64,000 nucleotides of DNA from Anthostomella pinea (GCA_963556695.1 CAUWAG010000012.1:4526001-4590000), one strand, 5' to 3'; counted from the stretch's first letter, positions 36,766 to 48,908 are shown. The notes: a model not told the origin generated them from the sequence alone. Made by a program: numbers and translations.

Positions 36766-38408
36766 TTAGATACCAGCATCAACTCTCCACCCCTCGACGG
36801 GCAGAGGGAATGTGTGGCACCAAGCAGAGATCTCCTTCTTCAGGTCGTTGATCTTGGTAACTTCGCCACTGGCGACCTTGGCCTTGAAGTCCTTGAGCTT
36901 GTTGGCCTCCTTGGGCAGAGCACCTTGGACCTCCTTGCAGATCTTGATGCTCTGGTCGATGTAGTCGGCAACACGCTCGAAATCCTTCTCGCCGAAACCA
37001 CGCGACGTCATGGCAGGGGTACCAATACGAATACCACAGGGCGTGAGAGCAGACCTGTCACCTGGGATACTGTTCTTGTTGCAAGCAATGTTGATCTGCT
37101 CGAGAACGGCCTCGACACGTGCGCCATCCAGAGCCTGTGCTCTCAGGTCCATGAGGACCATGTGTGAGTCAGTGCCGTCCGAGACCAGCTTGTAGTCCAG
37201 AGCCTTGAACTTGTGCTCCAACGCCTTGGCATTAGCCACAACCTGCTTCTGATAGGCCTTGAATTCAGGGGTAGCGGCTTGCTTCAGGGCGACAGTCAAA
37301 GCTGTGATGGTGTGGTTGTGGGGACCACCCTGGTGACCAGGGAAGACGGAAAAGTTGATGGCCTGCTCCAGGTCGTACATGGTCTGCTTGCCCTTGGCAT
37401 CCGTGCTGCGGACACCCTTGCGGAAGAAGATCATGGCGCCACGGGGGCCACGGAGAGACTTGTGGGTGGTGGTGGTGACGACATCAGCCTGGGGGAAAGG
37501 TGATTGGATAGCCTCAGAGGCGATCAGACCCGAGATGTGAGCCATGTCGACAACGAGGTAAGCACCGACTGAGTCGGCAATCTTGCGCATGCGCGCGTAG
37601 TCAATCTCACGGCAGTAAGCGGATGTACCGGCGACAAGGATCTTGGGGCGGTATAGCTGAGCATTCTCCTCGAGTCTGTCGTAGTCAATGATACCGGTCT
37701 CGAGGTTGACTCGGTAGGGCATGGTCTCGAAGTAGGTCGAGACAGCCGAGATCCTGCGGGGGGCTTGGTCAGTACCCAGGTGATATCGCATGGCTGAAGT
37801 AGAGGCTGAAGTAGAGGCTTACTTCTTGGAAGGAATCTGGTATCCGTGACTCAAGTGGCCACCATGAGGGAGATCCAGACCCATCAGACGTCCTCCAGGA
37901 GGCATAATAGCCTGGTAGACCTGCAGGTTGGCAGGGCTGCCACTCAGGCATTGGACATTGACACCCCACTTCTCGGGATCGCAGTGGAAAGCCTCGAGAG
38001 CTCGCTTCTGACACAACAGCTCGATCTCGTCGATGTGCTGGTTGCCACCGTAGTATCGTGCGCCGGGGTATCCCTCGGAGTACTTGTTGGACATGGGCGA
38101 GCCTAGGGCATCGAAGACGGCGCGGGAGGTGACATTTTCGGAAGCAATGAGGATGATGGACTCTCGCTGGCGTTGGATCTCTTTTTTCTACAGCAACCAG
38201 TCAGGACACGGGCAGGGTACGGAGTATCACAAGCAGAGACTGACCATGATCTCAGCGACCTCAGGGTCGGAATCGACGAGAGACTTCTCGAGCATCTGGC
38301 GGTGTGTCAGCACGGCCTCAATATGGGCAGCTCAGCTCCTGCGTTACCGACATCCTTGTGCTCCTGGGAGAGAGCGTAGGTAGCTCCATTGTCACCGTTG
38401 GCAGCCAT
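36766..38408 (-). CDS. SHM2: Serine hydroxymethyltransferase, cytosolic
   Basis: Four exons, in coding order 38408-38352, 38295-38245, 38187-37823 and 37753-36766, 486 aa, normal length. The first intron uses a weak donor (GTCGGT) chosen because it alone keeps the frame into [13 protein letters not shown]; the others use GTCAGT and GTAAGC. Family signatures: IASEN near residue 50, [27 protein letters not shown], and the pyridoxal-phosphate lysine in [12 protein letters not shown] (Lys256). The enzyme transfers the serine hydroxymethyl carbon to tetrahydrofolate, feeding one-carbon metabolism. No mitochondrial presequence is present, so this is the cytosolic form (S. cerevisiae Shm2; the N. 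crassa for gene). Four exons with the first two tiny is typical of filamentous fungi. Confidence 0.96.
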
Positions 38409-39935
38409 GGCGCAGGGCAGATGTTCGATTGTGTAGGTAAGAAGGCGATTCGGTCTCGAGATTGTCGGATTGAGGTTCGAACGTGCAAGGGGTCGTGAGA
38501 TTCCGCTGGGGTGATGTAGAGGGAACGAGAGACGAAAGAGTCGAAGACAGGCTTATTAGATTTTTTTTTTTCGCCCTCTTGGAGAACGAGGGCTGCCCAG
38601 TCTTGGTGGGGTTGGATCCGACAGTGAACAGTCTGAGTCGTTGACAGCCCACCTGCCCACCTGCCCACCTGCACTAGCCCGCCACTGGGGGATGTTCTAG
38701 GCCTGCCAGGGCACGGGGTCTGAGCGAAATCGGCGGGTTAACGCCCATGATTACCTAAGTCATTCGTCTGGGTATTTTCCAGTTGTCGGGCGCCATTTAT
38801 TTTCTCCGGGAAATAACAATGTGTCTTCACCAATAGTAAGACCGCCTGGGCCTCGGGCAGGTCCATCACGAGTAAGTTCAAGATGTTGCCAAACGCCTGC
38901 TACCGAATGTCCATCGAAGAAGAGTCCGACCTCATGCTTGTTCAAAAGCTCCAACCAGCAAGACTGACCTATCACGAGAGGCACGAAAACCACATGTACC
39001 TGGTCCCGGACACCAGGGGCGCGCTTGTCCAAGACGTTTGTTGGCTATCACGAATCACTGGAGCGTATGCGAACATCCAGTCGCACCAAGCTTGGCGGCG
39101 AGATCCCTTCGCCAGAGATGAGCGTCCCAGCTCTTCAGGTACTGCTTGACGCCCATGGTAATTTACACCACCGTGGTGAAACCGTCGTAGTCTTGCCTTG
39201 ATGAGGCTCGTACGACGCCGGATCGATAGTATGCGCCGAAATAGCACGGAAGAGGGAATGCCGCTACTGGCCCAGACATGCGTCGCAAACTTCTGCTGGT
39301 GATTGCCATCGGGTAGTCGATGAGGGTCGCGTGTCAAGCCGAGGCATCGAAGACGTCGTTCTTGATTGTCGTCTAGGTCCTTGGCCTTGTGCGCACGACA
39401 AAGCTCTGCTGGGACTCGCTCTGGGCGTCATTTGAAGTCGCCAGGTCGCCGCCGCTCGCTTAGTCCGGTTGCCGTCGCCGGGATGAGGTAGATCGACCTC
39501 GAAGCCAGTTGTCTTGAGGACCTTCAACCGAGACAGAGCCCCGCTGACACCGAGGTCAGAGTCTTCTCACACTAGGAGCAGGGTTGAGGCATGAATTGTT
39601 TTGTTGCTACCGAGTGAAAACTCATAAATAGCAGAGGTATACGTGAGGGATGGTATGCTCGCCTCCAAGACCCAGCTTCTGGGGGCCAGGAGCCCACCCA
39701 ATGAAAGGGACCAGGCGAAGACCCCAGCTGTTGTTTCTCAACTAGGCAGGTATTCATAACTTCACCCTGGCAGCCCTGGATGCGGAAAAAATAGCTGCCT
39801 GTGGTCGATGGCTCCTTGGTGGCCGAGTACCGACGGCTCCTCCGAAAGGAGCGATCCTAGCGGAGTAATGCGTGGCGACAACATCCCTCTCGCCCCTCAT
39901 CGCCACCAGGACCACAAAACCGAGCAGTCACTGAA
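38409..39935. other. Intergenic, possible decayed coding sequence
   Basis: About 1.5 kb. A T-run at 38560-38570 and CCACCTGCC tandem near 38650 were noted. A minus-strand frame at about 39032-38760 gives a protein-like stretch (FFDGHSVAGVWQHLEL) without start or splice support. I call no gene. Confidence 0.4.
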
Positions 39936-40292
39936 GTGACGTGCAGAATGTCAAATAGCCGTGTTAGCTATTATATTGATGGACTAATAAGTAGCACATC
40001 ATCTGCCACTTCTGTCTCGAATACCGCGGTACACAACATTCGTACTCAAGCATCGAACACCATACACAACTTTCAACATTATTTAATAACCAGTAAACAT
40101 CAAAACCATACTCATTATTTCTACCCAATATGCAAGCCATCTCCGCTCTTACACACACACTTGCCAAAAACAAGTATTTTTCTTGGCACCCCGCTGTTAG
40201 GGCGCAACCTCAATATCTGCATTAAAGCAGGTACTTTTCTCAGTAATAGACTATCTTTGTTAAGGCACAAGAGAATTATTCTCACAAGCCGG

Positions 40293-41761
40293 ATGGCACC
40301 TTTCCACGACAGGCCACCAAACATGCCCGTGGCCGTCCCAAAGACGACCACTGACGGCGTGCTCAAATCCCCGGCCCCTAGAAAGACATACGGCCCGGCA
40401 ACTCCGAGCAGGCTCTGCCAGGCGCTGCTTGACGACATCAGCAGCAGCCCGTCACAGGTCTCCAAGGCTGACTTCACCGTTGTTTCCCCTCTGAAAGGAA
40501 AATCCCAAAATATTAATGATGGCAGCATCACTGGAATAAAATGACCTCAATTAAACAAAATCTTTATAGACCAAGTTATTGAACGCAATGCAGGGAGTAA
40601 AGCCTCCTCCTCAGAGGGCTAGGACCAAGTTACAAGGATACTGGATAAAGACAGGCATCTTTATAAAACTAAGATAATAATGTTTCAAGAGTGTGTTGTA
40701 ACAGTTGACAAGACACTTAAAAAAATCGGAACCAAATTATACTTACATGCCAAGGAGTTCAGCGCCTTTTTCTCTAAATGTCTGAGCGAATGGCTGGAAA
40801 CCCGAGATTCAACCATAAGGAAGGCCACTTCCGGGGGGATGGTGATAGAGAAGCCCACCATGACTTTTGTCCAAGCTGTCTCCTTTAACCACCGACAGCA
40901 TTCACTGACAGTCAACACCATCATAAAGAAAACACAGCCTGGCGCCCTTACTACTGCCAACTAACTAAAGAAGAAACAGAATGATCTCCCGGTCTTTGTC
41001 CGTATAGACAATAGCCACTTAGAACCTTATGGGATAAAGTCTACACTGAACAGAAGACTTAAGCTCTATCCCTAGGAGCTTAGAGAGGCAACGCGGTACC
41101 CCTCCAAATTTATCTTATACTCAAGGGACAAGCCAACTCAGACTAAGCTCCTGGCCTTTTAAAAGAGATCGCCGACATTTTTAAGGCACAAAAGATCAAA
41201 ACCCATACGGTCTGATGTCACTACAAGGTTGATAGATGCCCAAGGAAGGTCATCAGTGCGGAAGGGTTTACAATCAATATTACCGACACTACTGTCACTA
41301 ATAAGGTTAAAGCCCAAGCAGGCGAGAGATCTTTAAGGTACATACTCTCAAGGAACACGGTTGATTCAGATCTAGAGACCATATAGATGATCTCTCTGCC
41401 CTGTGTAGCAAAGAAACCATTTACACTTTTTGCTCATTTAATGACCTCGAGGCACATTCAATACACCCCTAAGGTTCACCAGTGTGCGAGCTGCTTCAGA
41501 TACCATGGTAGAAACTACCGATGTGAAAAGCAAATATGTGCATGTTACGCCAACACAGTACACCAAAAGGAGTGCAAAAAACCAATCCTAAAGTGTGTCA
41601 GCTACAAGGGGCCTTATGCTGCCGACTTTAACAAATGTCCTGCACGCCCCAAGTTCATGAAAGGTATCATCCATAAGCACACATGGGAGCAAATCCAGGA
41701 AATAAGGCTGGCTGGAGAAAGAGCCAGATCCAAGACTAACAATGAAACAGGCAGAAACTAA
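40293..41761 (+). pseudogene. LINE ORF1 (gag-like, zinc knuckles), disrupted
   Basis: Starts MAPFHDRPPNMPVAVPK in a good context, and the frame is closed after about 84 codons by a TGA-type stop region; recognisable pieces continue through several stops: NDLPVFVRIDNSHLEPYGIK (about 40980), and a knuckle region at 41480-41680 with CX2C-type clusters (QCASCFRYHGRNYRC, CACYANTVHQKEC, then KGPYAADFNKCPARP). The last phrase is the hallmark ending of Tad-type gag zinc knuckles. ORF1 proteins bind the element RNA. Nonfunctional. Confidence 0.8.
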
Positions 41762-42374
41762 GCTGGGTCAACGCCTAGCAACAATAACAAAGACATCACA
41801 ATGTAAATCGACACAACAAATACAGCTCATCCCAGAGATGCCAACACCATTGTTATCCGTCAATGCTAAGTACATCAAACCAAACACATCGACACGCGCA
41901 CCTGGTCATCTATTCTATGAATACATCAAGAGGACAAAAGAGTGTATGTCCTACAGAGTTAGCCATTAACCTGGCTGACTATAAAAGAGAGCAAGCAGAC
42001 ATCATTCTAATACAAGAGTCCTAGGTCAGCACCCTATCAGGCAAAAGAATAGGAGTAAAGACACACCCAAATTATGATATATATTCCCCGGTTGATTCCT
42101 GGGACAGCGACAGTACACGACCCAGATCTCTTATCTAGGTGAGAAAATATTTTCAAGCGGATCAACTTCGGCCTTACGTTACACGAGACATCACTTGTGT
42201 CAAGGTATAAGGCATTATATTTGCCAGCGTTTACCGACTATGCGACAACCCGCAAGAAGTGGATGACATTTTGGAAGTAAAGACTCCACCCTTTGGCTGT
42301 GTCATAGCCGGAAATTTTAATACTGGCAACACATCCTGGGACTCAAGCAATCCAGGATATCATGGTGATGCTAT

Positions 42375-42602
42375 TGTGACGGCCTGCACAGACCTTCCCA
42401 CATGACAAGTGGATACTTCCCAATAGAGGAAGGATCTGACCAGAGGATCCCCTTAAAGGATCCCCTTAAAGGGGCAACCTCCCACTGTATCTATCTCTCT
42501 CTCTCTCTTTCCTTTCCTCTCTAGTCTTGATATTCTCGTTAATAGAGTAATAGCTGCTTGCTGCCGGCCTTGTCCCAGCTCCTCAGTAAGCTCGCCGTGA
42601 CA
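42375..42602 (+). mobile_element. Solo LTR, family A, copy 1 (228 bp)
   Basis: Begins TGTGACGGCC and ends GCCGTGACA, flanked by the perfect 5-bp duplication gctat at 42370-42374 and 42603-42607. It splits the LINE endonuclease coding sequence (...GDA | ILAWTMADHRLDL). Relative to copy 3 it contains an extra 14-16 bp because ggatccccttaaa is tandemly doubled. A solo LTR arises by recombination between the two LTRs of a full element. Confidence 0.9.
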
Positions 42603-44544
42603 GCTATACTTGCGTAGACTATGGCAGATCACAGACTGGATCTGATTTCTGAACTAGATGTCCCGACACATGATAACAGAAATGTATTAGATCTGGTTTT
42701 CTCAGATATCCCCATGGCTGAAGCCTCAGTGAATAATGCACTCCAGTGCACCTCAGATCACGAGACATTACAAATAGTTGTCCCAATTCACAGAGACCTG
42801 GACCGGGTCCCCAAGGCTAATGGGTGAATAGTCCCGGACGATAAACTATAAGAGCTGGTGAACAATGTCCAAAACAGGATTCGCGAGCTCCCCTAGCTGG
42901 GTGCATCCCCTGGCCAGGTAGATGCCTTCACAAAGAACTTGATCAACATAATCCAAGGCTGCGTCAGAACAGTAGGCAAGAAGCCCCGACAATCTAGGCC
43001 CACTGCTTAGTGAAATAATGAATACAAAGCAGCTATTCAGACATACAGGGCCTTGTTCAAACAGACCATAAGCCAAGAAAGGCGGAATTCAGCCCAACAG
43101 GAATTTTGCCACGTGGTTCAAAAAGCTAGGAGAGAGTACTGGCAGACTTTAATTGATTCAGCGACTGAACTAAAAGACCTGAATAGAATCGTTTCCTGAC
43201 ACAAGCTGTCAGCAGGATTGCGTTCCCCTCTAATCATCATAGGAGACCAAATATTCAAGTCACAAGAGAGCAAGGCAAATGCATTACGCTCAGCCACGCT
43301 TGAACGAAGTACCTCAGACAACAATATCATTGACCCCTGGTCCGCTCAGATCACACAACCCAAGCCATATATCCCCCTTGAATACTATGTCGGACTGGAA
43401 AAGGCTGAAGGGTGCACTATAGAGACCAAGAGCAACTCCCCGGGAATAGACACTCTCACAGTACGGATTCTGAAAGCTTGCTGACCAGTCATTAGGGAAC
43501 ATATCAGAGCCCTTTTCCAGACCTGTCTACAGATCGGACACCACCCTAAACCATTCAAAGTAGCTGAGGTGGTGATGATCCCAAAACCAGGCAAGAAAGA
43601 CTATTCCAATCCCAGGGCCTACAGACCAATATCACTGTTGTCATGTCTTGGCAAAGGCCTTAAACGACTCGTTACAAAAAGAATTACCTGGTTTGTTGTT
43701 AAACTTGGATTCTAGCTCCACAACATTTTAGAGCTCTACCAAAGCGCTCTGCCACTGACCTGGTAGCTGCACTCATACATAATATTGAGCAGGCCCTCGA
43801 CCAAGGCCTCGTTGCAACGGTAGTCACATTATATGTGAAAGAGGCTTTTGACGCTGCCCTAATGGGACGACTGGTGGTTCGCATGAAAGAACAGAGCTGG
43901 CCAGGCTTTCTTATAAGATGGGTCCAGTCATTCATGTCTGAGCGGTCCGCAAGGATTCAGTTTAAAGGTATCGTGACCGATATAAAAGCTCTCACTTGTG
44001 GGCTACCACAAGGCTCATCAGCCTCTCTAATCCTTTACATGCTGTATACAGAGCCAATCTGTGCCCGACTTGGTATGAAAAAGAGACGCTTTGGATATGC
44101 AGACAACCTAGTGACTCTTTGCATTAGAAAAAACCTTAAAAAAACAGCTAAAGAGGCTTCTAAAAATCTTTATTTGCTTAACCAATAGGGACATAACAAG
44201 GCTATTGAATTTGACCCAAACAAAACTGAGATCATGCACTTCTCACAAAAAAAGAACTCAGACAACCCTCCAGTCCGCCACAAGACAATGAACAAAATAG
44301 CCAAGGTTTCTATGGGATGGCTAGGTATCCTTCTGGATAGAAAACTAAACTTCAAAGATCACGTTTCCCACTTGGCCAAGAAAGCTAGTAGGGTAGCAAA
44401 TCACCTTTGAGGACTATGCAACACAGTTAAAGGACTTCCAGTAAAATCGACCAGGAGGGCTGTGAAAGCTTGTGTTATTCCTATTCTTATACACGGCTTG
44501 GAGGCCTGGTACCCAGGAACTAAAAAAATCAGGAGCTCAGGTGG

Positions 44545-45882
44545 TGTGACGGTCTGACCTCCTGTACGTCTGTCAGCCCATTGTGAGGACCTGCTCCCAA
44601 GCAGCCCTCAACTGCCAGGACTGTGGTAGCCAATCGGAAGCTGGCTGTGGGAATCAGGCACAAGCAGAGCTCCACTTGCTCCTGGACTTGGTCGCGCTTT
44701 TCGCAATGCGTTGTTGGTCATTTCTTTCCTTTTCTCTTTAGCTTAGAATCTTTGTCTATAGCACCCAATGGACTGAGTTCGCCTCAATGCCTTGATCTGG
44801 TCGTGACACAATTCTAAGCTCTTCATTTCCTTGCTGGCGAAGCAAGTAAAATATCTTATTAAACCCCTTCTCGCATTCATTTGCAGTCACTGCGTCGGCT
44901 GTGCACGACGATAAACTAGGCCACAAAACAAAAACAAAAGAAAAAAAATCGAGTCGTTGATGCCGAAGAAGATAGATCACGGCCCTCCGACACGACAGTC
45001 CACCCGCCTCTCTCAACAGAAAGCCATCAGCGAACAGACGCCAGGAGAAACGAGTCCCAAGACCGAAGAGTTAGACAAAGACGTCCTTGTTACACCCTCG
45101 AGCCCAGCGCCAGAAGAGCCCGCTCAGGCCCTTAGCAACCCAGAACCAGAAAAGCTTGTTGCCCCTCATCGCGACTCGGAGCAAGAAACACCCGTTGCTA
45201 GCAGCGAAGTCGAAGAATCCAATTACGATTCTGCTACTAAGAACTTTGAGGTCCATTCAAAGCCCAAGGTATTCCGTAAAAACTCTGCTATAATTTTCCC
45301 CTTGTCCCAGCTGCCTTACATGCCTGAGGACAACCTCAACCCTACCCTCCAGCAGCTGATGGCTGAGATCGCCTCCCTAAAGGCCCAAGTCAGCGCTGGA
45401 ACCCACAATAACAACGACCGCCGCTCTCGCGAGATCACACCCGCAAACAGTGCTTTTGGCGGCACTGACTTCAAGCCTACCGGGTTTGCGGCCCTCCCCG
45501 CGTTTGTGCCTTTTGGCCAAGACCAGGATGCCCGCAACCCCCACTATGATAAAAAAGCTAGAGATTGGTCATTTCTTTCCTTTTCTCTTTAGCTTAAAAT
45601 CTTCGTCTATAGCACCCAATGGACTGAGTTCGCCTCAATGCCTTGATCTGGTCGTGACACCCATCAATGTAGTCAGTGCGCTGCATCAAGTGACCTGACG
45701 CACAGGACGTGTTGCCGCAGCTGTACTAGATTGGGGAATTATGGGGCGGATTGAAGGATCTTTAATCCCATCAGAATTAGCTGGCGGGTCAGATTCTTCT
45801 TCCCCTCCCCACTGAGAGATTCTTACATGTACGTAGTGAAAGCAGGACTGTTATGTCCACTCCATATTTACGCTTCGTAACA
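44545..45882 (+). mobile_element. Internally deleted LTR element inside the LINE
   Basis: Flanked by the 5-bp duplication ggtgg (44540-44544 and 45883-45887); the LINE frame (KKIRSSGG | TSACCIKGLFG) rejoins perfectly across it. Left part 44545-44808 begins TGTGACGGTC and ends TCGTGACA: a 264-bp LTR. A gag-like frame starts at 44957. The segment 45565-45659 repeats the last 95 bp of that LTR, so the deletion ran from inside gag into the 3' LTR. The remaining 45660-45882, ending TTCGTAACA at the right duplication, matches nothing in the left LTR and is unexplained. Confidence 0.75.
44957..45592 (+). pseudogene. Gag-like N-terminal fragment of an LTR retrotransposon
   Basis: 211 codons open, beginning MPKKIDHGPPTRQSTRLSQ: acidic, Pro/Glu-rich, with a later LQQLMAEIASLKAQ coiled-coil segment and a TNNNNDRRSR-like patch, the style of Gypsy-type gag N-termini. 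Its last residues are read from the truncated 3' LTR, so the frame is an artefact of the deletion from about residue 203 on. No protease or polymerase is present. Confidence 0.6.
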
Positions 45883-46807
45883 GGTGGGACATCAGCATGT
45901 TGTATTAAGGGGCTTTTTGGAACGATAGACGCTGTACTACAAACGGCGATCAGGGCTATCCTACCGGTCTGGAAAACACATCCTGGACATATTCTACACT
46001 TTGAATCACAGATTCCCCAAGCAGGAGTTCTTGCAGAGTCAATAAGAGGACGTCACGGCCTACGACTCGGAAGAATAGACCAGAGACATCCTCTTGTTGG
46101 CAGGCTCCAAGTACAAGCTCGTAAGGAACCAACAAGGCTACAAAAGAGCTTCCAATTAGTCACTGACTTTCAGAGACCAATACTCATCAAGCCATCATAA
46201 AAAAAGCCCCCAATCTGCAAGGACAAAGACAAAGAAACAGAGCTCTTCAAGAAATGATTATAAGAGAGAAATATGAACACTGACCTTGTCACCTACTCGG
46301 ATGGATCACAATTGGACGACCAAGGCACAACCCGCACTGGATGGGGTTACACAATCAGGAAAGGCGGCACTATACAAGAAGTATATCAGGGAGAGGACAG
46401 ACTTCTACAAGCAGAAGTAATAGATGCTGAAGTCCATGGCGCTCTCTAAGGTCTTGTAGCAGCCAGGGCAATTGGACGCAGAAAACGGCTATATGTCTGC
46501 CTAGACAACACGTCAGTGGTAGATGGGCTCAATAGGACTCCACCCGAGATATCACAGATCATTTTTCTACGATTCTAAGAACTCGCCACAGCACGCACTC
46601 CTTAAGTGACCGTCAAGTGGATTCTTGGATACAGAGATATCAATGGCAACAAAGTTGCTGACAAATTAGCAAAAGAGGGTGCCATGCTAGAAACGGACGC
46701 AACAAACCTTCCCACAATCTCTTGGGTAAAGAGAGATCTCAAAAAGAAAGGCAAGAAAGAATTCGATCAATGGTAGAAAGACCAATCAGAACCTAGGTAT
46801 CAAGAAG

Positions 46808-47021
46808 TGTCACAACAAGCGTACTGAGGAGCTGGGACATGGCCGGCAGCAAGCAGCTATTACTCTATTAACGAGAATATCAAGACTAGAGAGGAAAGGA
46901 AGAGAGAGAGAGAGATAGATACAGTGGGAGGTTGCCCCTTTAAGGGGATCCTCTGGTCAGAACCTTCCCCTATTAGGAAGTATCCGCTTGTCATGTGAGA
47001 AGGTCTGTGCAGGCCGTCACA
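46808..47021 (-). mobile_element. Solo LTR, family A, copy 2 (214 bp)
   Basis: Minus-strand copy of the same LTR: on the plus strand it starts TGTCACAACA and ends GGCCGTCACA. The 5-bp duplication agaag flanks it (46803-46807 and 47022-47026). Excising it joins RYQEV to YSHAVTKKDL in the LINE C-terminal region. Confidence 0.9.
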
Positions 47022-47344
47022 AGAAGTATACTCACATGCAGTAACTAAAAAGGACCTTATATCTTTTGAAAGGAGCACTCTACACAGACTTCTAGCAGCC
47101 AGATCTGGACATGGCGATTTTGCTAGATATCACGAACGTTTTGGGCATATAGACTCGAATGATCACTGCAGCTACGGTGAGAAGAAAACACCACAACACA
47201 TTTTCTTTTGTAAGAGACTTGGGAAAAACCGACTGTTGCCCAGCTATTCGCCTAGGGCAGCCTGTTTACAATACTTGGGGGAGAGGAGCGCGGAATGGGC
47301 AAGATTTGTTAAGAAGAGCAAGTTCTTTTCATCAATCTGCCCCC

Positions 47345-48353
47345 GATAGATAGTTGTTCTTGAAGGACCAGATGGATGACCCAAAAGTCATACAGCTACA
47401 ACAACGGGGATGGACTCATGAGCGGGACTGCTTGGACTTGGAATGCGATATCAATGAGGACTGCAAAGCCATAGATCTCTTGACCGCGATATTCCAGGAT
47501 ACTAAAATACGGAAGGATCGCTATGTACCCGTCTCCTGCACGAAGTGTTGTGGTAGCGGGGGAACGCATTTCTTTTTTGGTAAACTAAAGAAAGGGAAAT
47601 GCAAATTCCAATAGTTATTTTACAGAGCAGAGATATCCAATCGATCCTAACACGCTCGGTGTTAAGGGTTTACACCCATTCAATAGACTTTGTCTCTCCC
47701 AAGGGGCCTCCCAATCAAGAGACTCATGCTCATTTTCATGCCCGATTAACTGGCTACTCTCTAATGACTTGATGCGAGGAAATGACTATGATCTTTTATC
47801 AGTCGCTAGCACGATGGCGCTTACCTGTGCTCTTATAGTACCGCAGAGCGCACCCAGGTCTACCCGTAGTCAACTGAGCTCCGAGGCAATCGTACGCAGC
47901 TCGGATGGCAATGTGTCTCGACGGATTCCGATAATAGCGGTCGACTATAGCTTGGCCCGTGGGTAAATATCGTGGTGCTTTGAAGATAGGGGTGACAATT
48001 TTGAGAAACCAGGATGTTGATGCTTTGTGGATGAGCTCGTCAGCCGGATAGATACGTAGTGGTGAGTGTGCTTACAGTGTCAGATTTGAAAGTGTTTTAT
48101 ATTGGAAGAGAAAGATGTAAATCTCTAAGGGGAGAAACCCCCATTATCTAACCAGTAATCCCTCAAGTGACCAGAGAATCATAACAGACAGGTCCAAATT
48201 GGACCAATCAAAAGCCAGGGTTTACAGGGTTGTAAGGCTGTTATAAATGTCTTGGAGCTAGCGCTCTAGCGCATACAGCCATTAAAGCTACCTGACAGCC
48301 CGTCTTATAATATTATCAAACACGCCTTCCTAAACTGAAAGTATTACTATAGC
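47345..48353. other. LINE 3' region and unassigned sequence
   Basis: A frame at 47354-47614 (with CTKCCGSGGTHFFFGKLKKG near its end) lies after the last recognisable ORF2 codon; it might be a LINE tail or foreign. The rest, including a near-perfect small palindrome (ggtccaaattggacc) about 48190, has no clear feature. Confidence 0.35.
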
Positions 48354-48510
48354 TGTGACGGAACGCTCACCATAACCACTATGCCACGGCTGTTCCTCCC
48401 AAAAGGATGTTGAATATCAAGCGTGGCAGCTTGACATTCAATGGTGGTACATGTACTCATGTCCGGGCTCCAAGACTCACCACATGGGCTACCTGTACCA
48501 GACCATGACA
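48354..48510 (+). mobile_element. Solo-LTR-like insertion, family B (157 bp)
   Basis: Begins TGTGACGGAA and ends ACCATGACA, with the 5-bp duplication atagc at 48349-48353 and 48511-48515. Same TGTGACGG start as family A but otherwise different sequence. Interpreted as a short solo LTR or TRIM-type relic; unclassified. Confidence 0.75.
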
Positions 48511-48706
48511 ATAGCTAATTTATTAACCTTATAACCTTAAAATGTTATAACACGCTTAAATAACGCATTATAGCATATTCATAAATATTAAAAAGGTAAT
48601 TATAAGTATAGTTATACTTTAAAAGGTCTTATAAAGATTAATTAACGTATAATTATACGCTAATTGAATGTGTTATAAAAAATTAAAAGCTTTAATAAAA
48701 AGCTTT
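48511..48706. other. AT-rich, TpA-rich island, left part
   Basis: Sequence dominated by A and T with many ttataa and ttaa words and no open frame. It is what repeat-induced point mutation leaves of old repeats, and it is also the landing site of the neighbouring solo LTRs. Confidence 0.6.
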
Positions 48707-48908
48707 TGTTGGATCCATGTGATTTCACAGTCAAACCAACTATACAAAACACACATGTATGATTAGATAAGAGATTGGATACCAGATTATGAGGTCACTT
48801 AGCCAGACCTGCAGGTCCAGCTAGACTTCCCAATCCAACCATCAGCAACATCATGACCTTTACCCCATACTCGAGTATTATGATTGATCGTTCAAGCCTG
48901 TTCCAATA
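48707..48908 (+). mobile_element. Solo-LTR-like insertion, family C (202 bp)
   Basis: Begins TGTTGGATCC and ends GTTCCAATA, with the 5-bp duplication gcttt at 48702-48706 and 48909-48913. The ends are imperfect inverted repeats (TGTTGGA / TCCAATA), the standard LTR form except that the final CA has become TA. It is far less AT-rich than its surroundings. Confidence 0.7.

Larger units (their letters stand above)
39936..47344 (+). mobile_element. Tad1-like non-LTR retrotransposon (LINE), dead and interrupted
   Basis: A two-ORF LINE in plus orientation. ORF1 has a zinc-knuckle region, ORF2 an APE-type endonuclease, a reverse transcriptase, an RNase H and a C-terminal HHCC-like finger, the order of the Tad1 clade of fungi. 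Three later insertions interrupt it: solo LTRs at 42375-42602 and 46808-47021 and a composite LTR element at 44545-45882. Removing each with one copy of its 5-bp target duplication restores collinear coding sequence. In-frame stops are numerous, mostly TAG or TGA where Trp is expected and TAA where Gln is expected, as C-to-T changes of repeat-induced point mutation would make. The 5' end is uncertain; the first clear start is at 40293. Confidence 0.88.
41900..47344 (+). pseudogene. LINE ORF2: endonuclease, reverse transcriptase, RNase H; disrupted
   Basis: Domains in order. Endonuclease: ADIILIQES (about 41995), then IAGNFNTGN and the post-insertion LDLVFSD (about 42690). Reverse transcriptase: PKPGKKDYSNPRAYRPISLLS (about 43590), GLPQGSSAS (about 44000) and YADNL (about 44095) in place of YADD; the first catalytic Asp region reads LYVKEAFDAA, with Tyr where Asp is expected. 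RNase H: TYSDGS (about 46290), ...AEVHGAL, CLDNTSVVDG and NKVADKLAKEGA (about 46650). C-terminal finger: HERFGHIDSNDHCSYGEKKTPQHIFFCKRL (47130-47220). Loss of both catalytic Asp residues, and the stops, make it inactive. RIP-like transitions explain many of the stops. Confidence 0.85.
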
